Below, piece after piece: positions 10,485 to 21,684 of a DNA stretch of 64,000 nt (position 1 is its first letter; each line of letters starts with the position of its first letter). Source of the stretch: Macrocystis pyrifera. Its lineage: Eukaryota; Sar; Phaeophyceae; Laminariales; Laminariaceae. Location of the stretch: positions 4,668,092 to 4,732,091 of the forward strand of contig JASSKH010000005.1 of the NCBI GenBank assembly GCA_031763025.1, written 5' to 3'. Under the pieces are notes generated by a model. The model ran no database searches. It was given only the letters and a program-made list of their open reading frames with translations, and had not been told where the DNA came from. Both the position numbers and the translations under genes were made by a program.

Positions 10485-10783
10485 GCAGCAGATAATTGAT
10501 AGGTGCAGTGCAGCAGCATAATGAGGAGCTTCCATATCCGATCACTCCATCCAGAAAACATTCCTCCCACCGAAAAGAACAGGAAATCTTTGGGATTGTT
10601 GTCGCGCGTTCGTGTTTTTTTTTTCACCCGGCGACGTACGTACGTATGTATATATCTGTGCGTGTCGCAAAATGTTTTCTTTTTGTTGTGCTTGTTTTTT
10701 TTGCCGTTTCCAAGCGACAAAGTGTAAAGCATAATACACGCACTTCAACGCCGTTCACTCGTAAAAGCACCGGCACTTCGCAG
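10485..10783 (+). repeat. family H long unit 1
   Basis: A roughly 230-300 bp unit with GCAGCATAATGAGGAGCTTC, TTGTTGTCGCG, T-run plus CACCCGGCGACGTACG, TGTCGCAAAATGTTTTC, and ACTTCAACGCCGTTCACTCG. Family A sits directly at its right edge. Confidence 0.7.
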
Positions 10784-10895
10784 TATTACGGGGGACCATA
10801 CATAGTAAATAAGACCAAATATTGTTAGTAAAAATAGGTAAATATGTAGGTTTTTGTATGTACCGTAGGTCCTATTTATTATGGCCCTCCGTCAC
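10784..10895 (+). mobile_element. family A element with TACATA micro-insertion
   Basis: TATTACGGGGGACCATACATAG: the consensus CCATAG is expanded to CCATACATAG, a 4-bp insertion converting TA to TACATA. The right end is CCTCCGTCACA. Confidence 0.85.
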
Positions 10896-10983
10896 AGTTA
10901 GTTACCGGAAAAATAGTGTGAATCCCCGAACACTATCGCTGCCATTATCATCCGTCAGCTATTAATATTGCAGTGGTTCATTC

Positions 10984-11245
10984 ATTGCCATCCGAATGCT
11001 ATTACTTACACAAAAAGTAGAAGTGCTGTGCAGCGCGAGCTTGAACGTCTTTCAGAACACGAAAACACACTGGGAATTGTTGCCGCGTTCATTTTTTTTA
11101 TCCACCCGGCGACGTATGTATGATGTTGTACAAATTGTGTGTCGCAAAAGTTTTCCTTTTTTTGTTGTGTTTTTGTTTTTGCCATTGCCACCCGACAGAG
11201 TTGTGCAGCGTAACAGATACACTTCAACGCCGTTCACTGGTGAAA
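10984..11245 (+). repeat. family H long unit 2
   Basis: Same block order as unit 1 (GAGCTTGAACGTCTTTC, TTGTTGCCGCG, CACCCGGCGACGTATG, TGTCGCAAAAGTTTTC, ACTTCAACGCCGTTCACTGG). Confidence 0.7.
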
Positions 11246-11329
11246 CACAGGGAGTGGTAGTTACGAAAGGAGAGCGTCTATTGATAGAAGTCTCCGGGAA
11301 TATTGCAATGTTACAGCTATCCGACAGCT

Positions 11330-11572
11330 AGTTGGTGCGGTGCAGCATGAGCTTCAACGTTTTCGGAAGAGGGAGTCATTGGGATTTGTTGTCGCGTTTG
11401 CTTTTTTTGTTCACCCGGAGACGGTAATTTTTTGTATGTGTACGTATGAGCGTCGGAAATGTTCTGCTTCTGTTGTGATTCGATATTGCCACGCGACAGG
11501 CAGCAGTTGTGAAGCATAGTATAATAGATACAGTTCGACCCCGTCCACTCTCGCTGACACAGGCAGTAGTAG
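11330..11572 (+). repeat. family H long unit 3
   Basis: Same block order (GCAGCATGAGCTTCAACG, TTGTTGTCGCG, CACCCGGAGACGG, CGACCCCGTCCACTC), more diverged. Family A again sits directly at its right edge. Confidence 0.65.
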
Positions 11573-11681
11573 TATTACGGGGGAGCATGGTAAATGGGAC
11601 CAAATTTTGTTAGTAAAAGTAGGTAAATATATGTAGGTTTTGTGTCTACCGTAGGTGCTATTTACTATGGTCCTCCGTAAT
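11573..11681 (+). mobile_element. family A element
   Basis: Complete, TATTACGGGGGAGCATGG to TCCTCCGTAAT. Confidence 0.85.
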
Positions 11682-11726
11682 GGCAGTTAGTCATGGAAAG
11701 AGCATCCTGGAGTTCCGGACAACATG

Positions 11727-12006
11727 ATGATGTTTGCCATCCGAGCTTCAACGTCAATCAACCCTCTTGGAAAAGTATCCCCAGAAAGAAGAGGAAGACA
11801 AACCAAAGGGGAGAACAAAAAAGATGGCACCCCGTGATCAACGGAAGAAGTGCGTCCCTCGGGACTACGAATGGTACGTACCTCCTTCTTGTTTTTATCG
11901 TTACGATCGTGATTTTGTTTTTTCCTCCGACAAAGCTCGTGGTATATAGCGTGGGGCAGAAAGTTTACACGTCGATCACTCGAAAACGAACAACAGCTAC
12001 GAACTG
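11727..12006 (+). repeat. family H unit 4, diverged
   Basis: Keeps TTTGCCATCCGAGCTTCAAC, AATCAACCC and the CGATCACTCG block. The middle is replaced or highly diverged. Confidence 0.45.
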
Positions 12007-12398
12007 ACTTCGAACGAAAACAAGTGTATAGTCCGATACAGCAACCACAGACGAGCCATACAGAAAACAGATGCCGCTAACAGTGGATCGTCGTTCGACG
12101 CTTCTTCGGAAGTGTCTCGGGACGAGGGCTCGGGCTCCCTTGCGGATGGAGGGGGTGCAGGGCCAGGAGAACGGGGAGGTACATCTAGTTTTTCGTACGT
12201 GATTGTTTTTAGGGGTTTTTGTTTGGCAACACTGTTTCACAGTTTTGTTTTTGTTGTCTGTTCCTGGACGTTCTTGCTTTTCGTCATGTTGTTCGGTTGT
12301 GGACACTCACGCACTCACGCAAATGAAATGGTGATAGACTGCTGACTTGTGCGAAAGGCATCCTCCGTTTGGGCTTCCACGTGGGGGGTAGGTTGTCT
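12007..12398. other. unassigned spacer
   Basis: No recognisable family. Short frames only. Confidence 0.3.
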
Positions 12399-12460
12399 CC
12401 TTCTTCTTCTTTTTCTTCTTCTTTTTCTTCTTCTTCTTCTTCTTCTTCTTCTTCTTCTTT
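12399..12460. repeat. TTC microsatellite
   Basis: Pyrimidine TTC triplets with TTTTTC variants. Minus-strand poly-Glu and poly-Arg frames arise from it. Confidence 0.9.
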
Positions 12461-12865
12461 CGCATGCAGCACGTCGTTGAATGGCAGAAAACGTGCGATC
12501 GTCGTGTTTTACCTTATTTTCCCATCGTGGGTCTGGCAACACGAACTAATACCACATACCTGGCACGTGTTTACTGTCGTCATTTTTTTTTTCGGAAACT
12601 ACTTTACTGTCACAGTCCAGCTCAAGCCTCGATCCCAGACGGTCACTAGGGATGAAAAAACCCCAGACGACGACCAAACACGGAAGAAAGTGATCCTAAT
12701 ACTACGTCTACGTTCACTGTCACACATAACGATTTACACTGATATATATACCTGCCTCCAGCCTCCCAAATGAAACTGTCTGCACGATTCACGTTGATAC
12801 CTGCCTCCAGTCTATGTATATGGAAGCTGTATACTAAGTAGATTGTTTTGCTTACAGCAGTATTC
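12461..12865. other. unassigned spacer with short direct repeat
   Basis: Direct repeat GATATATATACCTGCCTCCAG (first 20 bases compared) near 12740 and GATACCTGCCTCCAG near 12796. No gene recognised. Confidence 0.35.
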
Positions 12866-13040
12866 TTGCCATCCGACAATGTGTAGCATGATTTTCGACC
12901 TTGATCACTCAAAAGCGCCCCAAAAAATGGGCAAACCACGGAAGCCAAAAGGAGACTCAATATTAGTATCGCGGGTGTTTGCCTTCGACAACGTGCGGCA
13001 TATAACCTTCAACTTCAACGTCGATCGCTCATAATACAGG
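12866..13040 (+). repeat. family H repeats, two units
   Basis: CTTGCCATCCGACAATGTG with TTGATCACTCAAAAGCGCC, then CCTTCGACAACGTGCGGC with CAACGTCGATCGCTC. Confidence 0.6.
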
Positions 13041-14209
13041 TGCGTGCAGATAGAAAAAAAAGAACACCAAGGGAAAGCAAATAAGGACACCCTTTTCCGG
13101 TTAAACGGTTTCGGGGTTGACAGGTACAAGCCTATGTCAGGTGCGGTATTCCCAACCGTCTCGTGCGCAGGTGACCGTGACCACCCCCCCCCCCCCCCTC
13201 CCCGACGATGCACAATCTGGGTGTAAATGAACCCTCGTGGGGGCATTGAAGAATGTAATATTTTGAAGTTATCGACAACTTGTTCGTGGGATTTGCTTCG
13301 ATAACCTGTTGTGGAGACATGTGAACGATGCTCACAACAACACCCCCCCACAACAAGTGAGCCTCTCAATTCGGTGTGACTATGGTGTGCCACATTGTCC
13401 AGTGAAACTGTTGCTATGGGCAGCGTTTTGTTCCAATCGCGCTACATCAGTTATCCACGTACGAAAGTAAATCCACAAGGATTGTTTTTACGTCCCGACA
13501 TTGCCTCCGCACCAACAACAATGTGTGTAGCAGCAAACGTAATAAGCGAAGTGTCGAGAACCTCTCAACTTGGCACGCCTAGTTAATGGTGCGCTATGTC
13601 ATTGTCCAGTGTCTCCGCAAGGCTTTCGTTTACGCACACGCTGTGCGAGGGAGGGGTCCCGGCCAACCGTGTGGGAGCGTGCGGCAACGTGTCTATTCAT
13701 ATTGCCATGACCTACCCCTCGGCCTAGGGGGTGCATTTTTTCAATTGGCTCAATGGTATTGTCTGACCGGTTAACCGCTTCAGGACTGCACTCCCGTCCT
13801 GTACACATCTTCTTTGGAACTTGAGTTCAATAGGTGTGTCTGTGCATCGCAGCACAAAAATGGTTAAGCTCCTCGAGTCAGCACCTAGCTTAGGTTACTG
13901 TGATCATTTTGCCGTTTGCTGTCTCAGGTAGGTCATTCAATACCGTGGTTTTAGGGTTATACGTGCGAAAAAAAAAAAGTAAATTCGAGCTCATGCTTCT
14001 GGTGAGAGACAGCAGTGGAGAGCTCCACATGCGAGGAGCTCAGAAAAATATAAGCCACTACCCCCATATGACGCGGCAGCAATATTGCTCTCATGCCGCG
14101 TGCGTGCCGGAGCTTGAGCAACGCCACGGCGTACGTATAGGCGTTAAGTTCAAGGTCGGGACATCCTGCCGACGACGCCAAATGTCAAAAGGTATAACCC
14201 ATCACTGAG
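13041..14209. other. unassigned region
   Basis: A C run at 13183-13198, a family B-like scrap near 13765-13800, and several frames of 60-160 codons on both strands without recognisable domains. Poor in microsatellites, so an undetected gene is possible. Confidence 0.35.
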
Positions 14210-14262
14210 CTATAAGGGTAAAAAGATCGATCGATCACCCAGGCCAGGGCAATCCTTACAAC
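14210..14262. repeat. family K fragment
   Basis: GGGTAAAAAGATCGATCGATC and CACCCAGGCCAGGG match the family K block at 35748-35838 and 36628-36700. Confidence 0.5.
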
Positions 14263-14436
14263 ATGGCGGTGGTGGCTTATTGTTCTCTGAGCTTCTCACA
14301 AGAGGAGCTCACTGTATCATCTCATCCGAAACATGACCTCGATCAAGTTCGTTCGCGCATCCCGACTGAGATTTCTATGCGCGCTGCCGCTGGAGTCCTG
14401 AACCTAAGATACTGCTGGAAGTATAGCACACCATGA
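14263..14436 (+). pseudogene. family L short coding-like frame, copy 1
   Basis: 57 codons from ATG to TGA: MAVVAYCSLSFSQEELTVSS at the start, then a segment with VRSRIPTEISMRAAAG and a C-terminal LRYCWKYSTP. It aligns at protein level with 15880-16050 (SQEELTVS versus SHEELGIS, VRSRIPTE versus VCSRKPAE, RYCWKY versus SYCWARY). Matching residues in two diverged copies argue for descent from a coding sequence, probably mobile. Family unknown. I did not find flanking TIRs. Confidence 0.35.
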
Positions 14437-14887
14437 AAACCGGTAGTTTTTTCTCGCTTGAGGAGAATGTCAACCGGTCAGAAAGTGTTGGCCCGAAAAA
14501 GTGCCACCGCTATGCTACCGCAGGAGGACCGGGGTTTCCTAAGATAACGCATGTTGGCCTGGACACACCCCCTGGCTGCCTCGGCAGCCCGGGCTGACGC
14601 TGCGGTCGGACAGATCTTGTAGCTCACAATCTGCGCGTTAGGAGCGATATGCGGTATCTGTACAGCTAGCTACAGATCCTAACAAGGAAACATGCCCTAC
14701 AGAGTAGATCATGCATACAGTAGGGTTGTACGACTCCCACCCCAGCCGGCAGAATGAGCCACTGTTCCTGTAGACCACACGCGAAAAGTACTGCTGTAGA
14801 TCAGGAACGTATTGGTCTCGCTAACAGGGGTGGGGGTGGATGAAGTTACTTGGCTGTGATGATAGCCTGGGCCATGGTGTGGATTCA
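14437..14887. other. family L flank and unassigned sequence
   Basis: Nucleotide similarity to 16140-16215 continues to about 14530 (CTTGAGGAGAATGTCAACCGG versus TTGAGGAACTCCACCGG). The rest is unassigned. Confidence 0.35.
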
Positions 14888-15116
14888 TCCTTTGACCGCA
14901 TAGCTGCGGTCCCGTTTTGGGGATGAACCCACTCAAATTATCGTACCAGGCAAGCAGCTTGTCCCCGAGACGAGATTGCAGCATGAACGGTTCGTCGTCA
15001 AAACGTTTTGGGGACAATGAACCACTCGAACTATTGCAAACAGGTTACCCTCAAAGCGGGGCTGCGGTATGAGTAGTAGCTTGTCCACAAAGCGGGACTG
15101 CAGCACAAAAAGGGTT
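14888..15116 (+). mobile_element. two fused family B elements
   Basis: Two overlapping palindromic units: GCTGCGGTCCCGTTTTGGGG ... TTGTCCCCGAGACGAGATTG and AAAACGTTTTGGGGACAATG ... GTCCACAAAGCGGGACTGC. TACCAGGCA near 14945 lies where other copies have a plain junction. Confidence 0.7.
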
Positions 15117-15275
15117 AGTTTTAGTTTTAGCAACAGGCGAAGACAACATCTATAGATGACGGAGTAGGAACACAGGTTCGTCTGTCCATACGAGGTGTGA
15201 ACTATTTTCCCCTTCCGGTCCCGTACGGGTTTAGAATCGACGACCTCTTCTTTCTCCGCCTGTCGCCCTTGTTGT

Positions 15276-15390
15276 CTGCCATCCGACCTTAACGCGTAGC
15301 ATTTGAGCTTCAACGTTGGTCAATCACGACCATTCCCGGCAGAAACCAGGAAGAAAACCAAATGGCAACCAAAAAAAGGCAATTCATAAA
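15276..15390 (+). repeat. family H repeat
   Basis: TGCCATCCGACCTTAACGCG, TTGAGCTTCAACGTTGGTCA, CATTCCCGGCAGAAACC. Confidence 0.65.
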
Positions 15391-15510
15391 GTATATGTCT
15401 GCACGAAGTCTGTTCAAATCTCCTTTTTCTGTACTGACTGGTATGGTACCTACTTTCGGCTTGACCCTTTGCGTAGTACTGAAGTGTGCACGTGCGCACA
15501 TTTCACTCTA

Positions 15511-15556
15511 ATTCCAAGTGGTTTGTCCCCACAATGCGACTGCAGTCGTAAAGGCC
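15511..15556 (+). mobile_element. family B element, right half only
   Basis: ATTCCAAGTGGTTTGTCCCC then GCGACTGCAGTCGTAAAGG. Confidence 0.6.
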
Positions 15557-15671
15557 TACATAGGTTAACATCGGTTTATTGTGTTTGGGGGCGTTCAGAT
15601 TTTCATTGATCTTCTTGAAAAGACGTTTGTCCTGTCTCTGAAGTTTCCTGCTTGCTACAAACACTACCGAG

Positions 15672-16088
15672 TTGCTCTATAGCCGGAACGTAAGACTACC
15701 TAAAGTTGCTCTATACATAACCTGGTGTGTAAGACTATACGACGAGCACCATTCCTACTACTGTTTGTACTGCCCCTACTCCAACGATTGCATGAAGTAC
15801 GATTATATGATATTTTTCACACCAGAGCATGATACTTTCAACAGGTCTACACTTCTCGCTACTGCCGGTGCAGAGCAACAATGCCACGGCAAACAGGGGC
15901 GGTTCCCTTTTTTCCGAGCTCTCCTCATCGCCTCATCACATGAGGAGCTCGGTATCTCACCCGAAAACTATTTTTTCGAAGAAGTTTGTTCGCGAAAACC
16001 CGCCGAAGATTTCCTACCGGTAATGAGCTACTGCTGGGCCAGGTACAGAAGCAGTCCTAAGAAAAATAAGTCGTATACTACGCCGTAA
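15672..16088 (+). pseudogene. family L coding-like frame, copy 2
   Basis: 138-codon frame. Residues about 85-125 (ALLIASSHEELGISPENYFF, then SRKPAEDFLPVMSYCWARY) align with copy 1 at 14263-14436. Sequence upstream of this segment has no counterpart in copy 1, so the start is arbitrary. The two copies differ by many indels, so at least one is non-functional. A TACCAGGTA word follows at 16093. Confidence 0.35.
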
Positions 16089-16763
16089 AAAATACCAGGT
16101 ATCATATCTGGTGTACACTATAACCCGAATACTTGCTCACTTTTGAGGAACTCCACCGGTTCCACGATTTTGAGCCAACAAGCGGTGCCTCAACCGTGGC
16201 ATTGCTCCGTACCACTCTTCTCGTCGTAAAAGTTATGGACCACTTGGTACTCATATTAATGTCTGAACGGTCCTAATGCGTCCGCCCCCACGTAGCGGTA
16301 CTCTGCTGGTGAGTGCTGTGTTGATTTTCACTTGGTTCAGCCCAGAAGAGATACGCATTCCTCCCTAAGGTTTGCCTATGCTAAGCACGCGTCCCGCTCG
16401 GTCACTCACCACGTCGGCTGAGTGCTTTGCCAGAAAAGCGAAACGAATCATTACTGTCCCGTTCGGGCTCCGATGGCATATCTGAACAGGTCGTCATCGG
16501 CTGTAGGTATAGGCCTTTTGCCCTGAATTCCAGATCGCTATACGAATGGGTCGTCCAAACGGCACTCCATCCTTTCCTGTATTCTCGATCCTGGGTCGTC
16601 ACAAGTCTTTCAGGGAAAGACCAAAAGGCAAGCCCGCGCTGCTGAGACGTGAATTGCAGAAGAAACGCAAAATAATTCGAGGAAACACCTCGGTTCCACG
16701 AACCATCCGTCCACGCAAAGCTGACCGATGAGCGTTGTTGGGGTAGTATACTCAGTTTCAAAA
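16089..16763. other. unassigned region
   Basis: A minus-strand frame of 119 codons (16402-16761) has ordinary composition but no recognisable domain. Confidence 0.3.
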
Positions 16764-17094
<331 letters not shown>

Positions 17095-17129
17095 GAGGGT
17101 TAGGGTTGGTAGTGCTTATTGTTGCGTTT

Positions 17130-17200
17130 GCCACTGAGAAAGGTGTGTAGCACGGGCTTCAAGGTTCATCACACGTAAACATCCCCCGACAAAAAAAATA
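17130..17200 (+). repeat. family H repeat, short
   Basis: GTTTGCCACTGAGAAAGGTG, CGGGCTTCAAGG, AAACATCCCCCGACAAA. Confidence 0.5.
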
Positions 17201-17269
17201 TCAAGAGAAACGAAACTAGTGTACTGCTGTATGTACAGCAGTAGTAGGTTGGAGTGTCTTTACTTGATC

Positions 17270-17384
17270 TATTACGGGGGGACATATTAAATACCAGGTA
17301 GGACCTACCGTAAAGACTAAAACCTATATATTTTCCTATTTTTACTAGCAATATTTGGTCTTATTTACTATGGTCCCCCGTAGT
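17270..17384 (+). mobile_element. family A element with CCAGGTA micro-insertion
   Basis: Complete, TATTACGGGGGGACATATT to GGTCCCCCGTAGTA. The left arm reads AATACCAGGTAGGACC where the consensus is AATAGGACC, an exact 7-bp insertion at TA (17292-17300). Confidence 0.9.
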
Positions 17385-17805
17385 AGTGCGGCCTCGCGGA
17401 TTGCGCCGTCTTAGTTGGGATGTTGTGGCCACGGGTTGGGGGGGGGCAGTGAGGTGTACGGGCACAAGAGGGGGGACGCCGACTATCTCAGAGGGCGTTC
17501 GGTCACTGCGGGTGGGCGTGGAACGTCGGAAGACGAGGCAAGGGCAATCGTGAATCGAAACAGGTGAGGCCCTTTGAAACCCAGTACTCCCATACACCCA
17601 CACATCTAGCCTGCAAGGCCGACGAAACCTCCAGACAAGAGGGAACGTCCCAGAGTCGAAAAGAAAGAGGGAAGAAGTAAAGGATTCGATGCATATATAT
17701 CACCGGAGCTACCGCCACATCCCTGACGTGAGGGGGGGGGGGAAGGCCGGGGGAGGGGAAGGGAAGGGGCGGAGAGGACGGGGGGGGGGGGGGGTAATTG
17801 TTGTC
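17385..17805. other. G-rich unassigned spacer
   Basis: Several G runs including 17780-17794. No recognisable gene. Confidence 0.4.
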
Positions 17806-18312
17806 ATGCATGGCCGCAGTCGTATGACCATAGACCCTCGCTTGCCTTCAATGCCGGGACGGAACACGTCGAGTTTTCACCGAGCAGGCAGACTTTGCTT
17901 GCACCAAGCGCGAAGCGCCATGAGATGTTCGGCGAGTCGCATGAAGGGTGAGCTGCATCCTACTAAGGACCACTTTAGAGGCGGGTTTTCTTGCATATGG
18001 ATGACAGCATCGATGAACTGATTTAGTTTCTGGTGTGGCCACTTCCAGAAACAGCAATGAATGGGTTTACTATGTAACTGCCTCGTGGGTGCCTCACCAT
18101 ATACACACTACGTGATACGATCATCCCCCTTGTGCGAAGTAAAGGTTCTCCCCGCACAAAAATGATCTAACTCGACCGCAAGACGTGGTAACCGCAAAAA
18201 AAAAACAAAAAACGGTGCCCTGGCTATCTAGCTCACGCAATGAGAGGCGTGTTTAATAGCGTCGTCGCCAACCGACGCCAACCCAACCTATATATATATA
18301 CTTGGAAGGGGG
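17806..18312. repeat. family I long dispersed repeat, copy 2
   Basis: Matches 1938-2470 over its full length in the same orientation with many substitutions and small indels. The left side starts immediately after a G run, like the 18326 and 37870 fragments. Confidence 0.75.
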
Positions 18313-18325
18313 GGGTTGGGGGGGG

Positions 18326-18364
18326 TACTCATTGATATGCATCGCCGTAGTCGTATGACTATTG
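18326..18364. repeat. family I fragment
   Basis: TATGCATCGCCGTAGTCGTA after a G-rich run, the start of family I repeated a second time. Confidence 0.55.
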
Positions 18365-18958
18365 GGGGGTGGGGAGGGCGGAAAAACGTAACGTCGAAAA
18401 CACGGGACACAAAAAACGCACAATCCCGTGCCTTACTTCAGGTGGCGAGATTCCCAGAACGAACTAAAACGCCTCACCAGCGAAAAAAGGGGGTCGGTCA
18501 GCATAACAAAACAGAGAAGGAAGGCATGTGGCTACAATAAACGCCAAGCGGCGAAAACGCTGAGTGAGGTACTACACAAATCACTCAAAGGGTAGTCTTT
18601 ATTTAACCTTGAACCTGTCCCCAAGTCTTCACACCGGCGCACGCAAAAGAGAAGATCGTACAAAAAGGTGCCTAAAGAGTGGGCACCGGAAAAAAAAAAC
18701 AACATTTTTTTTCTCGATAAAACGAAATCCGGATAGGAGGTGTTTTCTAAAATAAATGAAAAACCCGTTATTAGTAATAGTCGTTTTTTTTTTTCTAGTT
18801 TTTTTTTTCAGGCCACCGAACCAATGGAAACCAGATGAGCGCTTTTCTTATTTTTCTGCAAGGAAGGGACGTTTTTCCTATTTTGTTGTCGCGTATTCCC
18901 ACAAAGCGCGTGCCTCATTCTCTTCGTTACCTTGTTGTACGCTCAACATTTTCCCCAC
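18365..18958. other. unassigned spacer
   Basis: A-rich and T-rich tracts (18690-18720, 18786-18810). No feature recognised. Confidence 0.3.
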
Positions 18959-19069
18959 TATTACGTGGGACCATAGCGAATAGAACCAAATAGTGTTAAT
19001 AGTAAAATAGGTAAATGCACAGGTTTTTGTGTGTACCGTAGGTCCTATTTACTAGGGTCCCCCGTAATA
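18959..19069 (+). mobile_element. family A element
   Basis: Complete, TATTACGTGGGACCATAG to GGTCCCCCGTAATA. The core carries an extra ATA. Confidence 0.85.
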
Positions 19070-19317
19070 GAGTTTTTTTTTTAACACGCTGTTCATTGCT
19101 GCACGCTCGTCTTTCCGTGTGGATGCTTTACCGTATACCAACGCTTATTATTCTTACCTTGAATCAGAACCGATCACCCGTACCACGCCTCTGGTGGATT
19201 TCCAAGAACCGCCGCCGGTGAACCGTCTCTTCTCAAACGGCTTGCCAACCTCTTTATTATTTCTTCCGTCCCTTTACTATATTTGCCCTTATCCCTACTG
19301 TCCTTACTTGTCGTGTC

Positions 19318-19440
19318 TTAGGTCCGGGGTCACATAGCAGGCTCTTCTGCCTCATCCACACCACGGTTGGTGTCTTGCATTTTTATTGCTCCACAAGACT
19401 TCAGCTCTTTCTTCGCTCGTCGATTCGCACCGAATTGGGG
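19318..19440 (+). repeat. family E repeat
   Basis: TCCGGGGTCACATAGCAGGC, ACAAGACTTCAGCTCTTTCT and TCGTCGATTCGCACC match family E blocks. Confidence 0.6.
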
Positions 19441-19848
19441 CTACCCACGCTACTATTAATACTACTTGCTCGTACTGCTGCTGTACTTGTATGATAGGCG
19501 CTGTAAGCAGTTGATTCTCCCTTCTTTTTTTTTTTCTTTTTTTTCTTATATAAACTTGAAAAGTTCGATCCATGTGGGGTTCAAACTCCAGCATCAACTC
19601 TTGTTATTAATATTAATATTAATAGCAGCATTCGAGGGCACCTCTCTCTGCGGGTGCACGAGTGGTGTTCTATTCATGGTGCTTCGTGATGGCGTGTGTG
19701 GCGTGTTGCTCGTGTGGCGTACGTACGTAGTACGGGTAGTACGTATGGTGGGCAGGCACGGACGGAAGAACACAGGAACAGACCGGCACATTATTACAAT
19801 TATTATGACATATAAAGTGCCGGTTGAGGGAACAAAGAACAATGAAAA
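19441..19848. other. unassigned spacer
   Basis: Contains a T-rich tract (19525-19550) and a run of three overlapping TATTAATA words (about 19604-19624). No gene recognised. Confidence 0.35.
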
Positions 19849-19952
19849 ATGACTACCATAGTAAATAGGACTAAATATTGTTAGTAAAAATAGGTAGATA
19901 TATAGGTTTTTATCTATACCATAGGTCCTGTTAACTATTAACCCCCGTAATA
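19849..19952 (+). mobile_element. family A element, left end lost
   Basis: Starts ACCATAGTAAATAGGAC without the TTACGGGG terminus. The right end ACTATTAACCCCCGTAATA is intact. Confidence 0.8.
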
Positions 19953-20286
19953 CCTACTACCTGGGGTGGTTTTTTCGTTTTTTTTTTTTTCTTTGAATCT
20001 GCTGCTGCTACTGCTACAGGAGGTACGTACGTATACCATAATATATAATCTAACAATGATGCATTTGACAGACAATTAACTCTCTGTCTCGTGTCTTCAG
20101 AGATAAAAAATGGACCAACAAAAACACAAAAACGACGGTTACATCAACGGCCACTGCGTGGATTGGGCGATGATGATACACAGTACACAGCAGTACTGTC
20201 AGCTGTGTCTGAGTTACATACAACAACTCGATGAGCCGCACAGTCACTACATGCATGTGCCGCACGGGCGCAAACACGATTTCTCC

Positions 20287-20407
20287 CCTCCTCCTCCTCC
20301 TCCTCCTCCTCCTCCTCCTCCTCCTCCTCCTCCTCCTCCTCCTCCTCCTCCTCCTCCTCCTCCTCCTCTTCCTCTTCCTCCTCCTCCTCCTCCTCCTCCT
20401 CCTCTTC
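20287..20407. repeat. TCC microsatellite, about 120 bp
   Basis: TCC triplets with a few TTCC interruptions. Frames of 100-170 codons on both strands are poly-Pro, poly-Leu, poly-Arg or poly-Glu readings of this array. Confidence 0.95.
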
Positions 20408-20637
20408 CTTCTTGCTGGGCGTTCTCTCACGCTGCTCGTAGTAGACGCAGAGATGACGCAAAAAAAAAATGTCGTTGGTTTGGTCGCTATGCGAGGTCTC
20501 CCAACAAAGTTGTTGAAAGCTGACAGATCGAGATCTTGAACTTCACAAGCTGCCCCCACAGGGCGGCTCGCCCCGGTGTATTAACCAATATTGTCCGAAG
20601 GATGACTCATGACGCCTACAGACACATAATAGCCTAT

Positions 20638-20745
20638 TATTACGGGGGTTAATAGTTAACAGGACCTATGGTATACATAAAAACCTATATACTTACCTAT
20701 TTTTACTAACAATATTTGTCCTATTTACTATGGTCCCCCGTAATA
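20638..20745 (+). mobile_element. family A element
   Basis: Complete, TATTACGGGGGTTAATAG to GGTCCCCCGTAATA. The extra TAT before the terminus resembles re-insertion into a previous footprint. Confidence 0.85.
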
Positions 20746-20776
20746 GTATAGTAATAAAATGCGAGTAAACGCCCCT

Positions 20777-20777
<1 letters not shown>

Positions 20778-20809
<32 letters not shown>
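20778..20809. repeat. C mononucleotide run, 32 bp
   Basis: Longest single-base run in the window. Confidence 0.95.
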
Positions 20810-20811
<2 letters not shown>

Positions 20812-21295
20812 CCCCCGCCGGCCCACGCGGACCGACTTTTTGAGCTCGATATCTCCACAAAGGCACAGCAGAAATAATGCCAGCGCCGAAAAGAGTGGCG
20901 TTGGGTAGATCCCGCCGAGGGCTGTCCGAAAACATGTCGTTAGGTATTGACACCTTCTTTGTTACGGAGACATCGAGCTCGAAAAGTCGATCCGGCGGGG
21001 GGGCGGGGCGGGGGACGGGGGTGGGGGCGTTACTTGTAACATTACTCATTACGGTAATTTACAACTGGTGCGATATATGTACGACAACGTTCTGTTTTAT
21101 GTACCTGGCTGGCATCAAGAGGTACTCGTGAAAACACCAAGTAGTAAGTGTATACCCGAGGGCTGAGGAAGGCAGGGGGGTTTTGAGATGTTCATGTATG
21201 TAGAATTTAGAGGGGCATGCTGTGGTGGAACGATGTACTTGTACTTTTTAATCAAGTACGCAAATACTGCGCTTGTACGTATGTTCGTATATACA
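20810..21295. other. unassigned spacer
   Basis: An inverted repeat around GAGCTCGATATCTCC (20838) and GGAGACATCGAGCTC (20964) could fold into a stem. No gene recognised. Confidence 0.35.
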
Positions 21296-21684
21296 TCTTT
21301 TTTTCGTTATTTTTTTTTATCGCTTAGTACTTATTTTACTTTTCAGCCTATAACTCGTAGTTGGTTTTGCCCTCCTCAGCGATCTTCTAGAACTGGACAA
21401 GCCGTGATCACAGGTAGGTGTAGTCCCTTCTCCCTCCCTGTGCCTTTATTTCTTGTCGCGCATATAGGTTTCAGCATTCCCACTGTACTCGTCGATTTTC
21501 ATCGATGAATGTAGCTACTAGTAGTAAGCTCACGTTCTTGCGCTTTCCGCTATTATTTAATCAATTTTTATGCAAGCAAAAGTCCCTACTGTACGAGCAT
21601 GCTCGCTCTTGGTGGGACTTGAACCTACGAAATTGATCTTGATAGACACGCTGTGACCACCTACCAAGCCACCGGGGACGCCGG
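21296..21684 (-). mobile_element. tRNA-derived SINE, copy 1
   Basis: The minus strand starts with a tRNA-like head near 21600-21684: an A-box-like TGGCTTGGTAGGTGG and a B-box-like GGTTCAAGTCC. A conserved body follows (on the plus strand GACAAGCCGTGATCACAGG, TTTCATCGATGAATGTAGC) and then an A-rich 3' tail (T-rich on plus, 21296-21320). Small insertions (GTAC, TAGTAG) relative to the other copies mark it as the oldest. Confidence 0.85.

Noticed and set aside
12315..12542. Basic or acidic repeat proteins near 12.4 kb
   Set aside because: Produced by the TTC microsatellite.
20050..20559. Long frames (up to 169 codons) over the TCC array on both strands
   Set aside because: Poly-Arg, poly-Glu, poly-Pro and poly-Leu translations of a microsatellite. 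No flanking domain.
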